NCBI GenBank assembly: GCA_934317205.1
Contig: CAKREL010000025.1
Span: 1 to 25,029 of the forward strand
Direction: 5' to 3'
DNA: 25,029 bases
Source: an uncultured Eubacterium sp.
GTDB lineage: Bacteria > Bacillota > Clostridia > Lachnospirales > Lachnospiraceae
Of the stretch, positions 1-7,878 are shown piece by piece. The notes under the pieces are model-generated. The model was not told the origin of the DNA. It searched no databases and saw nothing but the letters and a program-made list of their open reading frames with translations. The position numbers and the translations under genes are program-made. Numbering within the stretch: position 1 is the first letter of the stretch; every line of letters begins with the position of its first letter.

Positions 1-186
1 TCTTGAGTTCTTCGCCGTCGGTAACAAAGGGAAAGCCGTTTCTTTTTTATTCTGTCAAGGGTAGCGTACGTTGTTCATTTTTTAAATTCGGTTCATTTTT
101 CAATATGTAAATCTGCGCATGCAGCATAACAGTTCTTTTGCCATTAGCTTATATGCATGCGTGACACGCGGTGCCAAGGCGTAAAT

Positions 187-386
187 GGAACAAAGATGGA
201 AAAACTCCAAGGCGAGGCGGTAGACGGATTTTCGTTATCGGAGCGAGCATAGCCCGACCGCGGGAGTGTGTCTGAACCAACAGCTGTTTTTGCTGTTGGT
301 GAGTTCGCGGAAGCGGTCGGAGATAAGCGGCGCAGCGAAGATAGAAAATCCATCGTGCCTGCATTGGAGTTTTTCCATCTTGTTCC
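187..386. repeat. Long imperfect inverted repeat (hairpin element, about 200 bp)
   Basis: The outer arms at 187-210 and 364-386 are complementary over about 23 nt with one extra base, and pairing continues less perfectly inward to about 232 and 340. Inside are two nested pairs: CCGACCGC at 254-261 with GCGGTCGG at 313-320, and ACCAACAGC at 276-284 with GCTGTTGGT at 292-300 around a T-rich loop. The whole block can fold into one long hairpin. It begins about 20 nt past the stop of the helicase gene. It has no transposase and no convincing ORF. It looks like a dispersed intergenic repeat, either a MITE-like element or a structured RNA. The remaining sequence in 1-405 shows only a short direct repeat (GTTCATTTTT at 73-82 and 91-100). 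Confidence 0.6.
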
Positions 387-405
387 TTAAATGACAAACA
401 AGAAT

Positions 406-2793
406 TTATTTTTTCCAGAAGTCATCCAATGCCTCAGGCAGACTCTCAAGCGTATGCACCTCATACTGACTCCACTCCCGTGGAAAAAGCTGCTGATAAT
501 CATTACGCAGAAAGCGATTATCCAGCAAACCAATGATTCCCCGATCAGATGCAGTCCGAATCACACGTCCAGCCGCCTGCAATACTTTATTCATCCCCGG
601 ATACTGATATGCATAATCAAACCCCTGGCCATTTTCCCTCTGATAATATTCTTTTAGAATTTCCCGCTGTGTACAAATCTGTGGTAATCCCGTTCCGACA
701 ATCAACACACCAATCAGCAAATCTTCTTTCAGATCAATTCCTTCGGAAAAAATTCCGCCAAGAACACAAAAAGCCGCCAATGATTTTTCCCTGGATTCGG
801 CAAATTCCTGCATGAAGTCTTCCCTTTCAGCCTCATTCATATTTGCACTTTGCATGATACAATCCGCTTCTCGCTCATTGATTGCCAGAAATTGCTCATA
901 CACATCCTTCATAAATCGGTAGGATGGAAAAAAAATCAGATAATTTCCCTTCCTTGACCGCAGTACTAACTGAATGTACTGCGCGATCCGCTGAAACTCT
1001 CCAATCGTTCGTCGTGTATACAAGCTGCTGATATCCCGGCCGATAAACAACAGCCTCTGTTCCTCTCGAAATGTGGAATCCGCATATACAGCATAATTAT
1101 CTTTTTTCGAGCTAAGCAGGTTTTTATAATAATTCACTGGCAGCAAGGTTGCTGAAAAAAATACAGTACTGTTGCCCCGCTCCAGACATTCCTGCAGATT
1201 AACTGACGGATTCACACAATATAAATGCAGGCAGAACCTTTTTTCCTCATCAAAATCCGAATACAGTACATAGTTTTCATCCACTCGTTCAAACATATTC
1301 ATAAAATGCCGCAAATTCAGGTAGAACTCTGTAATTTCCTTGCGCTCTGGCAACTCACCTCGCGACTGCAAAAAAATATCCAGCAAAGACATCAGACGCA
1401 TCAGGGAAAAAGCAAAAGCTCCGATACTTTCGTATACCACATACTTTTCACATTCTCTCTTCCACTCCAACATCTGTCGATTGCATTTTTCCAGTGCCGT
1501 CTCCAGTTTTCTGTCTTTTCCACGAATTATTTTTTTCATTGCAAGGATTTCTTCCTTAACCAAAACTGCGCTGTACATCTCCCGGCCTCGCTCTACCAGA
1601 TTGTGTGCCTCATCCACCAGAAAAATATAATCGCCCTTCTCTCCATCGGAAAAAAACCGTTTCAGATAGACGTTCGGATCAAATACGTAATTATAATCAC
1701 AAATGATAATATCCGCATATAGTGATGCATCCAGAGCCATCTCAAACGGGCAAACCTGAAATTTTTCCGCCTGGGTGAGCATTCTCTCCCGGGTAAGATC
1801 ATCTTCCGTTGTAATCAGATCATACACTGCATCGTTTACTCTGTCATAATGCCCTTTTGCCCGTGGACAGTTCAATGGATTACAGTCCATATCCTCGCAT
1901 GGACACATTTTCTCTTTTGCTGTCAATACAATGACCTTGCCACGATATCCTCGAGTCCTGAGCATGTCACAAGTATCCTTTGCAACTGTTCGTGTAATGG
2001 TTTTTGCTGTCAAATAAAATATTTTTTCACCCAGGTTCTCGCCAACAGCACGAATTGCCGGAAATAACGTGGAAATCGTCTTTCCTGTTCCTGTTGGTGC
2101 CTGAATAAACAAAATTTTTTTCCGATTGATTGTTCTATATACATCCGCAACCAGTTTGTGCTGACCATCTCTATAAGGAAATGGAAATTCCAACGTCTGA
2201 ATGGATAGCTGACGGATTTTTCTCCATGCAAACTGGAAATCTGTCCACTTCCGGTAGGATTCAATTACATTGTGGAACCATCTTTCCAACCCTAAGAAAG
2301 AAAAGTTTTCCTGAAAACGCCTGATTTCCTCTGTATCTAGATCACAATATGTCAGTTGCACAGAAATCTCATCCAGTCCATTTTGTAATGCATAAATATA
2401 TGCATAACACATTGCCTGTGCCTTGTGTACAAACAACGGTTCTTCAAACCTTGTCACATCTGTATACATGCACTTGATTTCATCGATTGTAACTCCTTCC
2501 GGATTTGTAATAATTCCATCAGCTCGACCTTCCAATACCAAAACATACTGCTCCTGTGGCACTTCCAGTTTCAGCGGAATCTCTGCACGATATTCAATTC
2601 CCATCCGCCCCTGAATTTTGCGATGCATCCGGCTTCCTTCCTGCATGGCCTCTTTTTGCACACCTTTTCCAATTCGATTATCGATGTCTCCGGAACGAAA
2701 AATAAATTCTACCAGATTTCGCACAGAAATCCGTATTCTTGTCATTTCCTGCTGTTCTGTCATAACGATGCTTTTGTATTCTATTTGTTCCAT
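406..2793 (-). CDS. PD-(D/E)XK nuclease / XPD-DinG-like Fe-S DNA helicase fusion
   Basis: This 795-aa protein probably unwinds and cuts DNA during repair. The N-terminal ~190 residues look like a RecB/Cas4-type PD-(D/E)XK nuclease: a GRADG acidic residue near 92, then DEIK with E105 and K107, and a downstream HKAQAMCYAYIYA helix typical of such nucleases. A superfamily 2 helicase follows, with Walker A APTGTGKT at about 232-239, DEAH at about 394-397 and motif VI QAAGRVIR near the C-terminus. Between motifs I and II lie cysteines near 297, 299, 304, 309 and 348, matching the XPD/DinG iron-sulfur domain. A GTG 27 nt further upstream (2820) is open but has no ribosome site. The ATG at 2793 has GGAAG six nt away, so I chose it. 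The gene stands alone. The fold assignments are confident; the cellular role is inferred. Confidence 0.88.
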   Translation of the reverse strand: MEQIEYKSIVMTEQQEMTRIRISVRNLVEFIFRSGDIDNRIGKGVQKEAMQEGSRMHRKIQGRMGIEYRAEIPLKLEVPQEQYVLVLEGRADGIITNPEGVTIDEIKCMYTDVTRFEEPLFVHKAQAMCYAYIYALQNGLDEISVQLTYCDLDTEEIRRFQENFSFLGLERWFHNVIESYRKWTDFQFAWRKIRQLSIQTLEFPFPYRDGQHKLVADVYRTINRKKILFIQAPTGTGKTISTLFPAIRAVGENLGEKIFYLTAKTITRTVAKDTCDMLRTRGYRGKVIVLTAKEKMCPCEDMDCNPLNCPRAKGHYDRVNDAVYDLITTEDDLTRERMLTQAEKFQVCPFEMALDASLYADIIICDYNYVFDPNVYLKRFFSDGEKGDYIFLVDEAHNLVERGREMYSAVLVKEEILAMKKIIRGKDRKLETALEKCNRQMLEWKRECEKYVVYESIGAFAFSLMRLMSLLDIFLQSRGELPERKEITEFYLNLRHFMNMFERVDENYVLYSDFDEEKRFCLHLYCVNPSVNLQECLERGNSTVFFSATLLPVNYYKNLLSSKKDNYAVYADSTFREEQRLLFIGRDISSLYTRRTIGEFQRIAQYIQLVLRSRKGNYLIFFPSYRFMKDVYEQFLAINEREADCIMQSANMNEAEREDFMQEFAESREKSLAAFCVLGGIFSEGIDLKEDLLIGVLIVGTGLPQICTQREILKEYYQRENGQGFDYAYQYPGMNKVLQAAGRVIRTASDRGIIGLLDNRFLRNDYQQLFPREWSQYEVHTLESLPEALDDFWKK

Positions 2794-2830
2794 AAATAAC
2801 TTCCATCCGCCTTTTCTCACTCTATGTCAA

Positions 2831-2940
2831 GTAAAGCGGACATTCGCAATCCGCCTTCTCTACTTGCCCATGAACGCACGTGAGACTTGGTGCGTGATTC
2901 TGGTCAGCGAAAGCTGACATATTCTTCTCAGAATCACTGC
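2831..2940. repeat. Structured dispersed repeat, copy A
   Basis: The first 48 nt (2831-2878) match 18770-18817 at 45 of 48 positions and form a small hairpin (GCGGA/TCCGC). Farther on, a GTCAG...CTGACATA hairpin recurs in both copies with different loops. An outer pairing GTGCGTGATTCTG with CAGAATCACTGCAC is specific to this copy. The 3' half present in copy B is missing, so this copy is degenerate. It lies just upstream of the helicase gene (37 nt from its ATG) and may carry or replace part of that promoter. It is probably a non-autonomous mobile repeat or RNA element. Confidence 0.6.
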
Positions 2941-3003
2941 ACTCTACACATCTGCATTCTATCAATTCAGCAAACTATTATCAGTGTAACACATTTTTTC
3001 CCG

Positions 3004-3038
3004 TCAAAAAAGGCCGTACGTTTTTATCGTACGACCTT
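3004..3038 (-). terminator. Rho-independent terminator of the HPr-like gene
   Basis: Arms 3010-3020 and 3028-3038 form an 11-bp stem (one G-T pair) around a 7-nt loop. Read on the minus strand it is followed by a T run (A's at 3006-3010). It lies about 45 nt past the stop of the HPr-like gene. Confidence 0.85.
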
Positions 3039-3081
3039 ATATAACATCTCTGTTCTTTTTTCAGCTATGCATCAGATTTCG

Positions 3082-3309
3082 CTATGCGGCAGCATATTTG
3101 CTCAGAATCTGCTCAAAATTACCATTGTCTCCGCCATAAGATACAGTCAGAATTTTAGAAAGTCCAAGACTTAAAACCCCAAGAAATGATTTTGCATCTA
3201 CGATAGCACGCTGATAGTGCAGATTAATATCAAAATTACATTCAGATGCTGCATTGACAAATTCCTGTACTTCATTAGTTGCATTTAATTTGATTTTCTT
3301 TTCTGTCAT
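3082..3309 (-). CDS. HPr-like phosphocarrier-fold protein lacking the active-site histidine loop
   Basis: This 75-aa protein resembles HPr of the phosphotransferase system. The segment DAKSFLGVLSLGLSK (residues 38-52) matches the HPr regulatory-serine region, with Ser41 in the place of Ser46. The usual N-terminal GIHARPAT loop carrying phosphorylatable His15 is absent: the sequence goes from LNATNE straight to the VQEFVNAAS helix. The protein is also shorter than normal HPr (about 85-88 aa). It therefore probably does not carry phosphate from enzyme I. A Crh-like regulatory role through Ser phosphorylation is possible but inferred. The ATG is preceded by AAAGGGTG nine nt away. The gene is monocistronic, with a leader of about 185 nt and a strong terminator. 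Confidence 0.82.
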   Translation of the reverse strand: MTEKKIKLNATNEVQEFVNAASECNFDINLHYQRAIVDAKSFLGVLSLGLSKILTVSYGGDNGNFEQILSKYAAA

Positions 3310-3340
3310 GATTGATTCACCCTTTCTCAGTCTGATTCAA

Positions 3341-3395
3341 GAATGCCCTCAGCATTCTTTCTGCCCACTGCCTATAGAGGTAGTGAGTTATCTCA
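3341..3395 (-). promoter_or_regulatory. Hairpin-rich 5' leader of the HPr-like gene
   Basis: Three small stems lie between the candidate promoter and the ribosome site. They are GAATGC/GCATTC (3341-3357), CACTGCCT paired with AGGTAGTG (3365-3384, one mismatch) and GTGAG/CTCAC (3382-3395). The last two overlap by three nt, so they compete. A regulatory role is only a suggestion. Confidence 0.35.
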
Positions 3396-3502
3396 CATCT
3401 GGTATAATTGAGTTCACCCCATACAAAATGAAAAATTGAAAACGATACCATTCATTCTACCTTATTACATTACAATTTATGTAAATTCCCATGTCTGCTG
3501 CA

Positions 3503-3530
3503 TTATTACATGATATTGTTTTTTTGTCAA
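3503..3530 (-). promoter_or_regulatory. Candidate sigma-A promoter of the HPr-like gene
   Basis: A perfect -35 TTGACA (3525-3530) is 16 nt from TAATAA (3503-3508), or 17 nt from AATAAT with a TGn extension. This places the transcript start about 185 nt before the ATG at 3309. A second TTGACA lies upstream near 3605. The interval 3396-3816 otherwise holds only AT-rich DNA in which I see no gene. Confidence 0.5.
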
Positions 3531-3816
3531 CTATAATTTCTTCGCATTTTACACATGAAATGGTACTTCCAATTTTGACAATATCTTTACTTTTCGTAGA
3601 AAATGTCAACGTTTATTCATCATCTTCTCTTCTTTTCCGTCAGTTTGCTCTGACTTTGCTTATTATTGTATTAATAAGTTTTTGGTATTCAAATATTATT
3701 CATAAACATTTTATTTTTTTAATCCACTTCGTACACATTGTGCACAAGTCATCCTTGTTTACAATAAAAAAAATAAGTTTTTTTGGGGTTTCTAGTTCAT
3801 TTCTTTAAAAAAACTA

Positions 3817-3845
3817 TTGACAAACCTCAATACATCATGTATACT
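3817..3845 (+). promoter_or_regulatory. Sigma-A promoter of the tRNA-Met gene
   Basis: TTGACA (3817-3822) and TATACT (3840-3845) are separated by exactly 17 nt. The -10 box ends 14 nt before the mature tRNA 5' end. Confidence 0.85.
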
Positions 3846-3859
3846 TAAGAGGTTCGTGT

Positions 3860-3933
3860 GGCGAGATAGCTCAGTTGGCTAGAGCATGCGGTTCATACCC
3901 GCAGTGTCGAGGGTTCGAATCCCCCTCTCGCTA
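3860..3933 (+). tRNA. tRNA-Met (CAU), elongator type
   Basis: This is a 74-nt cloverleaf. The acceptor stem is GGCGAGA/TCTCGCT with a first G-U pair and discriminator A. The D arm is AGCTC..GAGC, the anticodon stem TGCGG/CCGCA carries loop TTCATAC (CAT at 3894-3896), and the T arm has GGTTCGAATCC. The anticodon stem lacks the three G-C pairs of initiator tRNA, and the sequence resembles Bacillus elongator tRNA-Met, so elongator is favoured over initiator or tRNA-Ile(CAU). CCA is not encoded. It is the only plus-strand gene in the window and has its own promoter and terminator. Confidence 0.93.
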
Positions 3934-3935
3934 TT

Positions 3936-3969
3936 AAAAAGATCTGTAAGTTTTTTACAGATCTTTTTT
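3936..3969 (+). terminator. Rho-independent terminator of tRNA-Met
   Basis: AAAAAGATCTGTAA pairs with TTACAGATCTTTTT around a short T-rich loop, followed by further T's. It starts three nt after the tRNA. Confidence 0.88.
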
Positions 3970-4120
3970 GTTGTCCAACATTAACTCAGACTATTCTATT
4001 TTTTCTAACGGTATCTCGTTTTATCACATATGTAGCATTCTTATACAGCTTGGTTACATTTCATATTTAAACTGATTTGATTGTGTATAAAAATAGATTT
4101 TTTTAACTTTAGACACATTT

Positions 4121-4801
4121 TTAAAACGGTCGAAAACAACAACAGTTCAAAAACATCATAAAACCGCACCAGATCGCACACATCCGTGACAATCCCGAAA
4201 CCGGTCTCTGATAGCCAGAGCCCATGTTCTGATACCAGGTTCCTCCAAACTGCAGATTCTGCAAAAACTGTCGATACTCCATATTACTCGGCTCCATTGC
4301 CACAGCTTGCTGTGCATGTTCTTGCGCTGCCACGTTATTACCGGCACCCTGATTTGCCACAGCTGAAAAAAAATACCATCTCGCACTACGCTGTCCTAAA
4401 GGAATATCATTAAGTGCGTGCAATGCTTCTTTATAATAGCCGTTTCTGATATAATTCATTGCCGCCTGCATATTGACCGGATCATTCTGCTGAGAACGCT
4501 GCTCACTCTGTCCGGTGAAATCACCAAATCCACCAAATCCGCCATAGCTTCCATATGCACCATACGGTCCTGACTGAGCACTTCCATTCTGATAACCGCC
4601 AGCGTATCCTTGCTGTTTTTCCTTCATGATCTGAGTATATGCCTGCTGCACTTCCTTAAACTTCTCCTCAGCAATCTCCGGATGCGGGCTGTTTACATTT
4701 GCATCCGGGTGATACTGTCTGCTGAGTTTTCTATATGCCTTTTTTATTTCTTCATCTGTAGCACCAGGTGATACTCCAAGTACTTCATAAGGATTTCTCA
4801 C
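4121..4801 (-). CDS. J-domain (DnaJ-like) co-chaperone with C-terminal repeat region and Cys-rich tail
   Basis: This 226-aa protein starts with a J domain (residues 1-65). The invariant HPD is at 31-33, so it should stimulate the ATPase of a DnaK-type chaperone. A Gly/Tyr/Gln-rich linker follows (about 66-105). A helical region then resembles two TPR units ([18 protein letters not shown] and [19 protein letters not shown]). The end is hydrophobic and cysteine-rich ([12 protein letters not shown]) and may bind membrane or metal. It lacks the DnaJ zinc fingers, so it is not the main DnaJ. The start is GTG, overlapping the stop of the DUF5685 gene by four nt, with GAGGAGG eight nt away. Translational coupling suggests the two proteins act together. 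The client is unknown. Confidence 0.9.
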   Translation of the reverse strand: MRNPYEVLGVSPGATDEEIKKAYRKLSRQYHPDANVNSPHPEIAEEKFKEVQQAYTQIMKEKQQGYAGGYQNGSAQSGPYGAYGSYGGFGGFGDFTGQSEQRSQQNDPVNMQAAMNYIRNGYYKEALHALNDIPLGQRSARWYFFSAVANQGAGNNVAAQEHAQQAVAMEPSNMEYRQFLQNLQFGGTWYQNMGSGYQRPVSGLSRMCAIWCGFMMFLNCCCFRPF

Positions 4802-5643
4802 TGAGATTTCCTCCTCTTTTTCTTCTTTGCCTGTATATATTCATACTTTGACCAGACACCAGAATACAATATATTCCGAATGATCGATGCATGCTGCAAA
4901 ATCGGAAGCCGTTCAAAGGATTTCGAACACTCTGACATCATACTGGTCAGAATCAGTTTACTCAATATATCAAAATCTTTTGGATTATTCTTTACCATAA
5001 CTTCAAATGGATTGTATTCATTCTTTCGCATGTCTTTTTCAAGATCCTCATATGCATCCATCAGATAAATAAATTTACCCATATAGAATCCCAGGCAATG
5101 TAATTCTTCGGACCATATGTCATCCTTCCATGCGAAAATCTCTCCAAGCATCTCACCGGTAAGACCAGCAATCGCATCCAGATTTGTTTCACGCTTGTTC
5201 TCCAGCATATTTAACTTTCTCATATATGCTTCTACAGCCTCTACCTGACGTGGATATTTGCGGGAAATTCTTCCATAATCCTTTTTCAGTATCATAGACA
5301 TCACATGTTTTGGATAGTTTTTTTCATCCTGCCAATCATCCAGCATATTATGATAGGACAGAATGACATTCATGTCAGAGGCGTATTGAGTTGCCTCGTT
5401 GATATATGCATTTTTCTTTTTGCCCGGATGTAATGGGCAGAAAAAGTCTTCTTCATTATTATTAAGTTCATACAGACCAGAAAGCAAAATAATAAGAAAT
5501 GTCATGTCATAATTCAGCAGCATTTGCCCTTTGACACCACTGCTCTTTTTCAAAACCTGACATAATCCACAATAATAAGACTGATAATCCTTTCTGTCTT
5601 CCTCTGAAAGCTCTTTTCGATTCACATAGATATATCCAAACAT
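4798..5643 (-). CDS. DUF5685 family protein
   Basis: This 281-aa protein of unknown function begins [16 protein letters not shown] and has an early [11 protein letters not shown] motif, a later FFCPLHP motif and a [10 protein letters not shown] segment. These cysteine, histidine and acidic motifs in a mostly helical protein recall a metal-binding or isoprenoid-synthase-like helical fold, but that is a guess. The frame is open to 5691. The ATG at 5643 is preferred because GAGGA sits eight nt upstream and the protein then starts at its conserved-looking end. It lies between a zinc-ribbon membrane protein and a J-domain protein, the latter with overlapping codons. The trio probably forms one functional unit. 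Confidence 0.78.
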   Translation of the reverse strand: MFGYIYVNRKELSEEDRKDYQSYYCGLCQVLKKSSGVKGQMLLNYDMTFLIILLSGLYELNNNEEDFFCPLHPGKKKNAYINEATQYASDMNVILSYHNMLDDWQDEKNYPKHVMSMILKKDYGRISRKYPRQVEAVEAYMRKLNMLENKRETNLDAIAGLTGEMLGEIFAWKDDIWSEELHCLGFYMGKFIYLMDAYEDLEKDMRKNEYNPFEVMVKNNPKDFDILSKLILTSMMSECSKSFERLPILQHASIIRNILYSGVWSKYEYIQAKKKKRRKSQ

Positions 5644-5735
5644 GATCATATTCCTCGTATTCTCATTATTTGTTTTTATGATTCGCATCATTTAATGACC
5701 AGCAACTCACAGCTTTTTGCACTTTTCTTCTCCTG

Positions 5736-6176
5736 TCAGGTTCTCTTCACAAATTCAGTACGGCACTTTGGACACGTGATACAGATTTTGCCTTTTCCCT
5801 TCGGTACACGCACTTTCTGTGCACAATTCGGACAGGAGTAAAAACGATAGATTTTCTTCTGCTCCTGATGCGCTTTCCACTTCGCCTGCTTCTGTGCAAA
5901 ACTTGCAGAATTACCATTTCTTCCTTTTTTGAAAAAACATACGGCACGATATCTGAAATTCATATATTTCTGATTCTCAGCCGATCGCTTTGCTATATTT
6001 TTGGAAAACATACGATAATAACACCAGAAAAGCAGCGCCAATGCAATAATCTCTACGATTGGTCTGCGGATAAACATTGAAACTACCAGAATGATCAATG
6101 CAACCGTTGACAAAAAACGATTGAGCTGATCCATACCATAACGTCCATACATAAATTGTTGAAAACGATTTCTCAC
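5736..6176 (-). CDS. Membrane-anchored zinc-ribbon protein
   Basis: This 146-aa protein has an N-terminal amphipathic segment (RNRFQQFMYGRYGMDQLNR), then two hydrophobic stretches forming a membrane hairpin (residues about 20-55), a basic stretch, and a C-terminal zinc ribbon with CPNC and CPKC knuckles 18 residues apart. The zinc ribbon probably faces the cytoplasm. GTG at 6176 is preferred over GTG at 6185 because GAGGTG lies six nt before it. The gene heads the module with DUF5685 (92 nt downstream) and the J-domain protein, and has a good promoter. Function is unknown; a membrane quality-control or assembly role would fit the J-domain neighbour but is inferred. Confidence 0.8.
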   Translation of the reverse strand: MRNRFQQFMYGRYGMDQLNRFLSTVALIILVVSMFIRRPIVEIIALALLFWCYYRMFSKNIAKRSAENQKYMNFRYRAVCFFKKGRNGNSASFAQKQAKWKAHQEQKKIYRFYSCPNCAQKVRVPKGKGKICITCPKCRTEFVKRT

Positions 6177-6236
6177 CTGTAACACCTCAGCCTTTTTTAT
6201 TAATAAAGTTCCGTCTTTTTCGAAACCGATAACTTT

Positions 6237-6265
6237 ATGTTACAGTTTGTATAAAACGATGTCAA
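6237..6265 (-). promoter_or_regulatory. Candidate promoter of the zinc-ribbon/DUF5685/J-domain operon
   Basis: TTGACA (6260-6265) is 17 nt from TAACAT (6237-6242). The expected start near 6230 gives a leader of about 55 nt to the GTG at 6176. Confidence 0.6.
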
Positions 6266-6270
6266 CCAAC

Positions 6271-7386
6271 CTATTGTCTTTTCACAAACATTTTAGAAAA
6301 AGTTAATAGCTTTCTGAAAAGCCATGCTCTGAACAAATCTATACAGGAACAGATCATATAAATCGCCAGGGCTGTCACCAAGATATATATAAGTTCCTTC
6401 CACCATTGAATTTCTCCATATCTGACGAATTTTTCCAAAATAAACTGTTTCCATATCACAGGATGTACATGTATCAGATATACACTAAACGCCAGTGGAG
6501 AAAACACTCTCACAACCTTTCGACTCCATCCGTTCAACGATATATCCTTAAAAATCAATAATAAAAAAACAGCTGCCACCAAAATTGTAGGTGACATATA
6601 ATTCACCAGATAATCCCCATATAGTGGAGTGCCACTTCTCTGATATGTAATTTTTTCCAGGATAAACTTTGTTGCAAGCGTTACCACAATCATCAATAAA
6701 TAACCAAGCCACAGTATGTATGCTCTGCAATTCCGTAACATTGCATACTTTTTAATATACCCTCCGAGCAGGTACAATACGATCAGCCATAATACTGAAT
6801 AACCATTTTCTGTTGAAAACACATCCAGATGGAACACTGTCTGTACGCCGGACAAAAACAGACAGATAAATATTAATGTTTTTTTCAACTGTGTTTTTTC
6901 CATATGAATAATTACAAAATTTAATATCGGAATAAAAAAGAAAAGTGCAAAATAAGACGTAAAATACCAATACGGTCGGGTCATAACAGGAAAAAAAGAC
7001 TTTATAATATCCTCTTTTGTAACTAATCCCGGCTTTATCAGCCAGGCTCCAATCGTAATCAATATACTGTAGAAAGCAACTCTGAGCCACAACCAGAACA
7101 GATTGCTTATTTTGTACTTTGCATCTATCCCAACAAATCCTGAAATCAGGGCATAACAGTTCACCGCACAAAAAACACCAATTTCCAAAAACCATGCAAG
7201 TTCATATTGCACAGAAAATGTTTCTGCCCAGATAACTCCCCCGGGTCCTACAACATGTAACAAAACAACCATAAACATTGCAAGCATTCGCAATGCATCA
7301 ATCCCATAATTTCTCTGTCCTTCTACTGTCTTTTGTTCCGTTTTCTTCATATCTTCCATTTCCTTAAATCTGGAAAGTAAATTCAT
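6271..7386 (-). CDS. Acyltransferase family 3 membrane protein (OafA/NodX-like O-acyltransferase)
   Basis: This 371-aa integral membrane protein has about ten hydrophobic segments. Its start, NYGIDALRMLAMFMVVLLH, is the hallmark of acyltransferase family 3, including the conserved Arg and the His at the end of the first membrane helix. Members transfer acetyl or succinyl groups to extracellular or envelope carbohydrates; the acceptor here cannot be told. The N-terminus is uncertain. ATG at 7386 lacks a strong ribosome site, whereas ATG at 7350 has AAGGA ten nt upstream. The gene lies about 60 nt downstream of rnpB with no clear promoter of its own. It is not surrounded by other envelope or polysaccharide genes. 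Confidence 0.87.
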   Translation of the reverse strand: MNLLSRFKEMEDMKKTEQKTVEGQRNYGIDALRMLAMFMVVLLHVVGPGGVIWAETFSVQYELAWFLEIGVFCAVNCYALISGFVGIDAKYKISNLFWLWLRVAFYSILITIGAWLIKPGLVTKEDIIKSFFPVMTRPYWYFTSYFALFFFIPILNFVIIHMEKTQLKKTLIFICLFLSGVQTVFHLDVFSTENGYSVLWLIVLYLLGGYIKKYAMLRNCRAYILWLGYLLMIVVTLATKFILEKITYQRSGTPLYGDYLVNYMSPTILVAAVFLLLIFKDISLNGWSRKVVRVFSPLAFSVYLIHVHPVIWKQFILEKFVRYGEIQWWKELIYILVTALAIYMICSCIDLFRAWLFRKLLTFSKMFVKRQ

Positions 7387-7446
7387 TTTTCATACCACTG
7401 CTCTCAAATATTCAGCAATGACATTTTTACTTTATTAATAAAAAAA

Positions 7447-7854
7447 CAATTCAAGCAAAACGATAAGCCGGGTTATGTCGTGAATGATCATCTATCCAGG
7501 ATAACTGTTGCCAGTTACCTCAAGCGACCTACCTAAAGCTGGCGGGCCACGTCAACGCTTTGTTTCGGTCTTGCTTCGAATGGGGTTTACATGTGCCCCG
7601 ACTGTCACCAGCCGGGCGGTAGTCTCTTACACTGCCTTTCCACCCTTACGTTAGCAATGAGCAATACACAGAATCCTGTTTTTACCATACGTATCTGCGC
7701 ATGGCTCATTGCTAACGCGGTATATTTCTGTTGCACTGTCCTTGGAGTCGCCTCCACCGGATGTTATCCGGCATCCTGCCCTGTGAAGCCCGGACTTTCC
7801 TCACCTGCGGTCTTTCGACACTTGCAGCCGCGATCATTTGTCTTACTTGAATTG
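7447..7854 (-). ncRNA. rnpB: RNase P RNA (bacterial class A)
   Basis: This is the catalytic RNA that trims tRNA and tmRNA 5' ends. Minus-strand landmarks are GAGGAAAGTCCGGGC near the 5' end, the block GGGTGGAAAGGC...GTAAGAG, GGCTGGTGACAGTC, and CCCGGCTTATCG at the 3' end. The termini pair as a long P1 helix: CAATTCAAG at the 5' end (to 7854) with CTTGAATTG at the 3' end (from 7447), extendable to about 15 bp. Seven T's directly follow, so P1 also looks like the intrinsic terminator. P12 is extended by a perfect 14-bp stem (7649-7662 with 7704-7717). The gene begins 24 nt after the nucleoside kinase stop and may be read through from that operon. I see no strong -35 box. Confidence 0.95.
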
Positions 7855-7878
7855 TATTTTTTTAATTATGTTATACTG

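Noticed and set aside
1..61. Open plus-strand frame at the left edge ending in a TAG at 59-61
   Set aside because: Only about 20 codons are visible, with no recognisable motif; it could be the tail of a gene outside the window but cannot be supported.
149..397. Minus-strand 82-codon ORF across the hairpin element
   Set aside because: It spans both arms of the inverted repeat, is basic and low in structure, and has no ribosome site; best explained as read-through of a repeat.
3491..3808. Plus-strand 105-codon hydrophobic ORF between the HPr gene and tRNA-Met
   Set aside because: No ribosome site, AT-driven Ile/Phe/Ser composition, and it overlaps the HPr promoter region on the other strand; no family resemblance.
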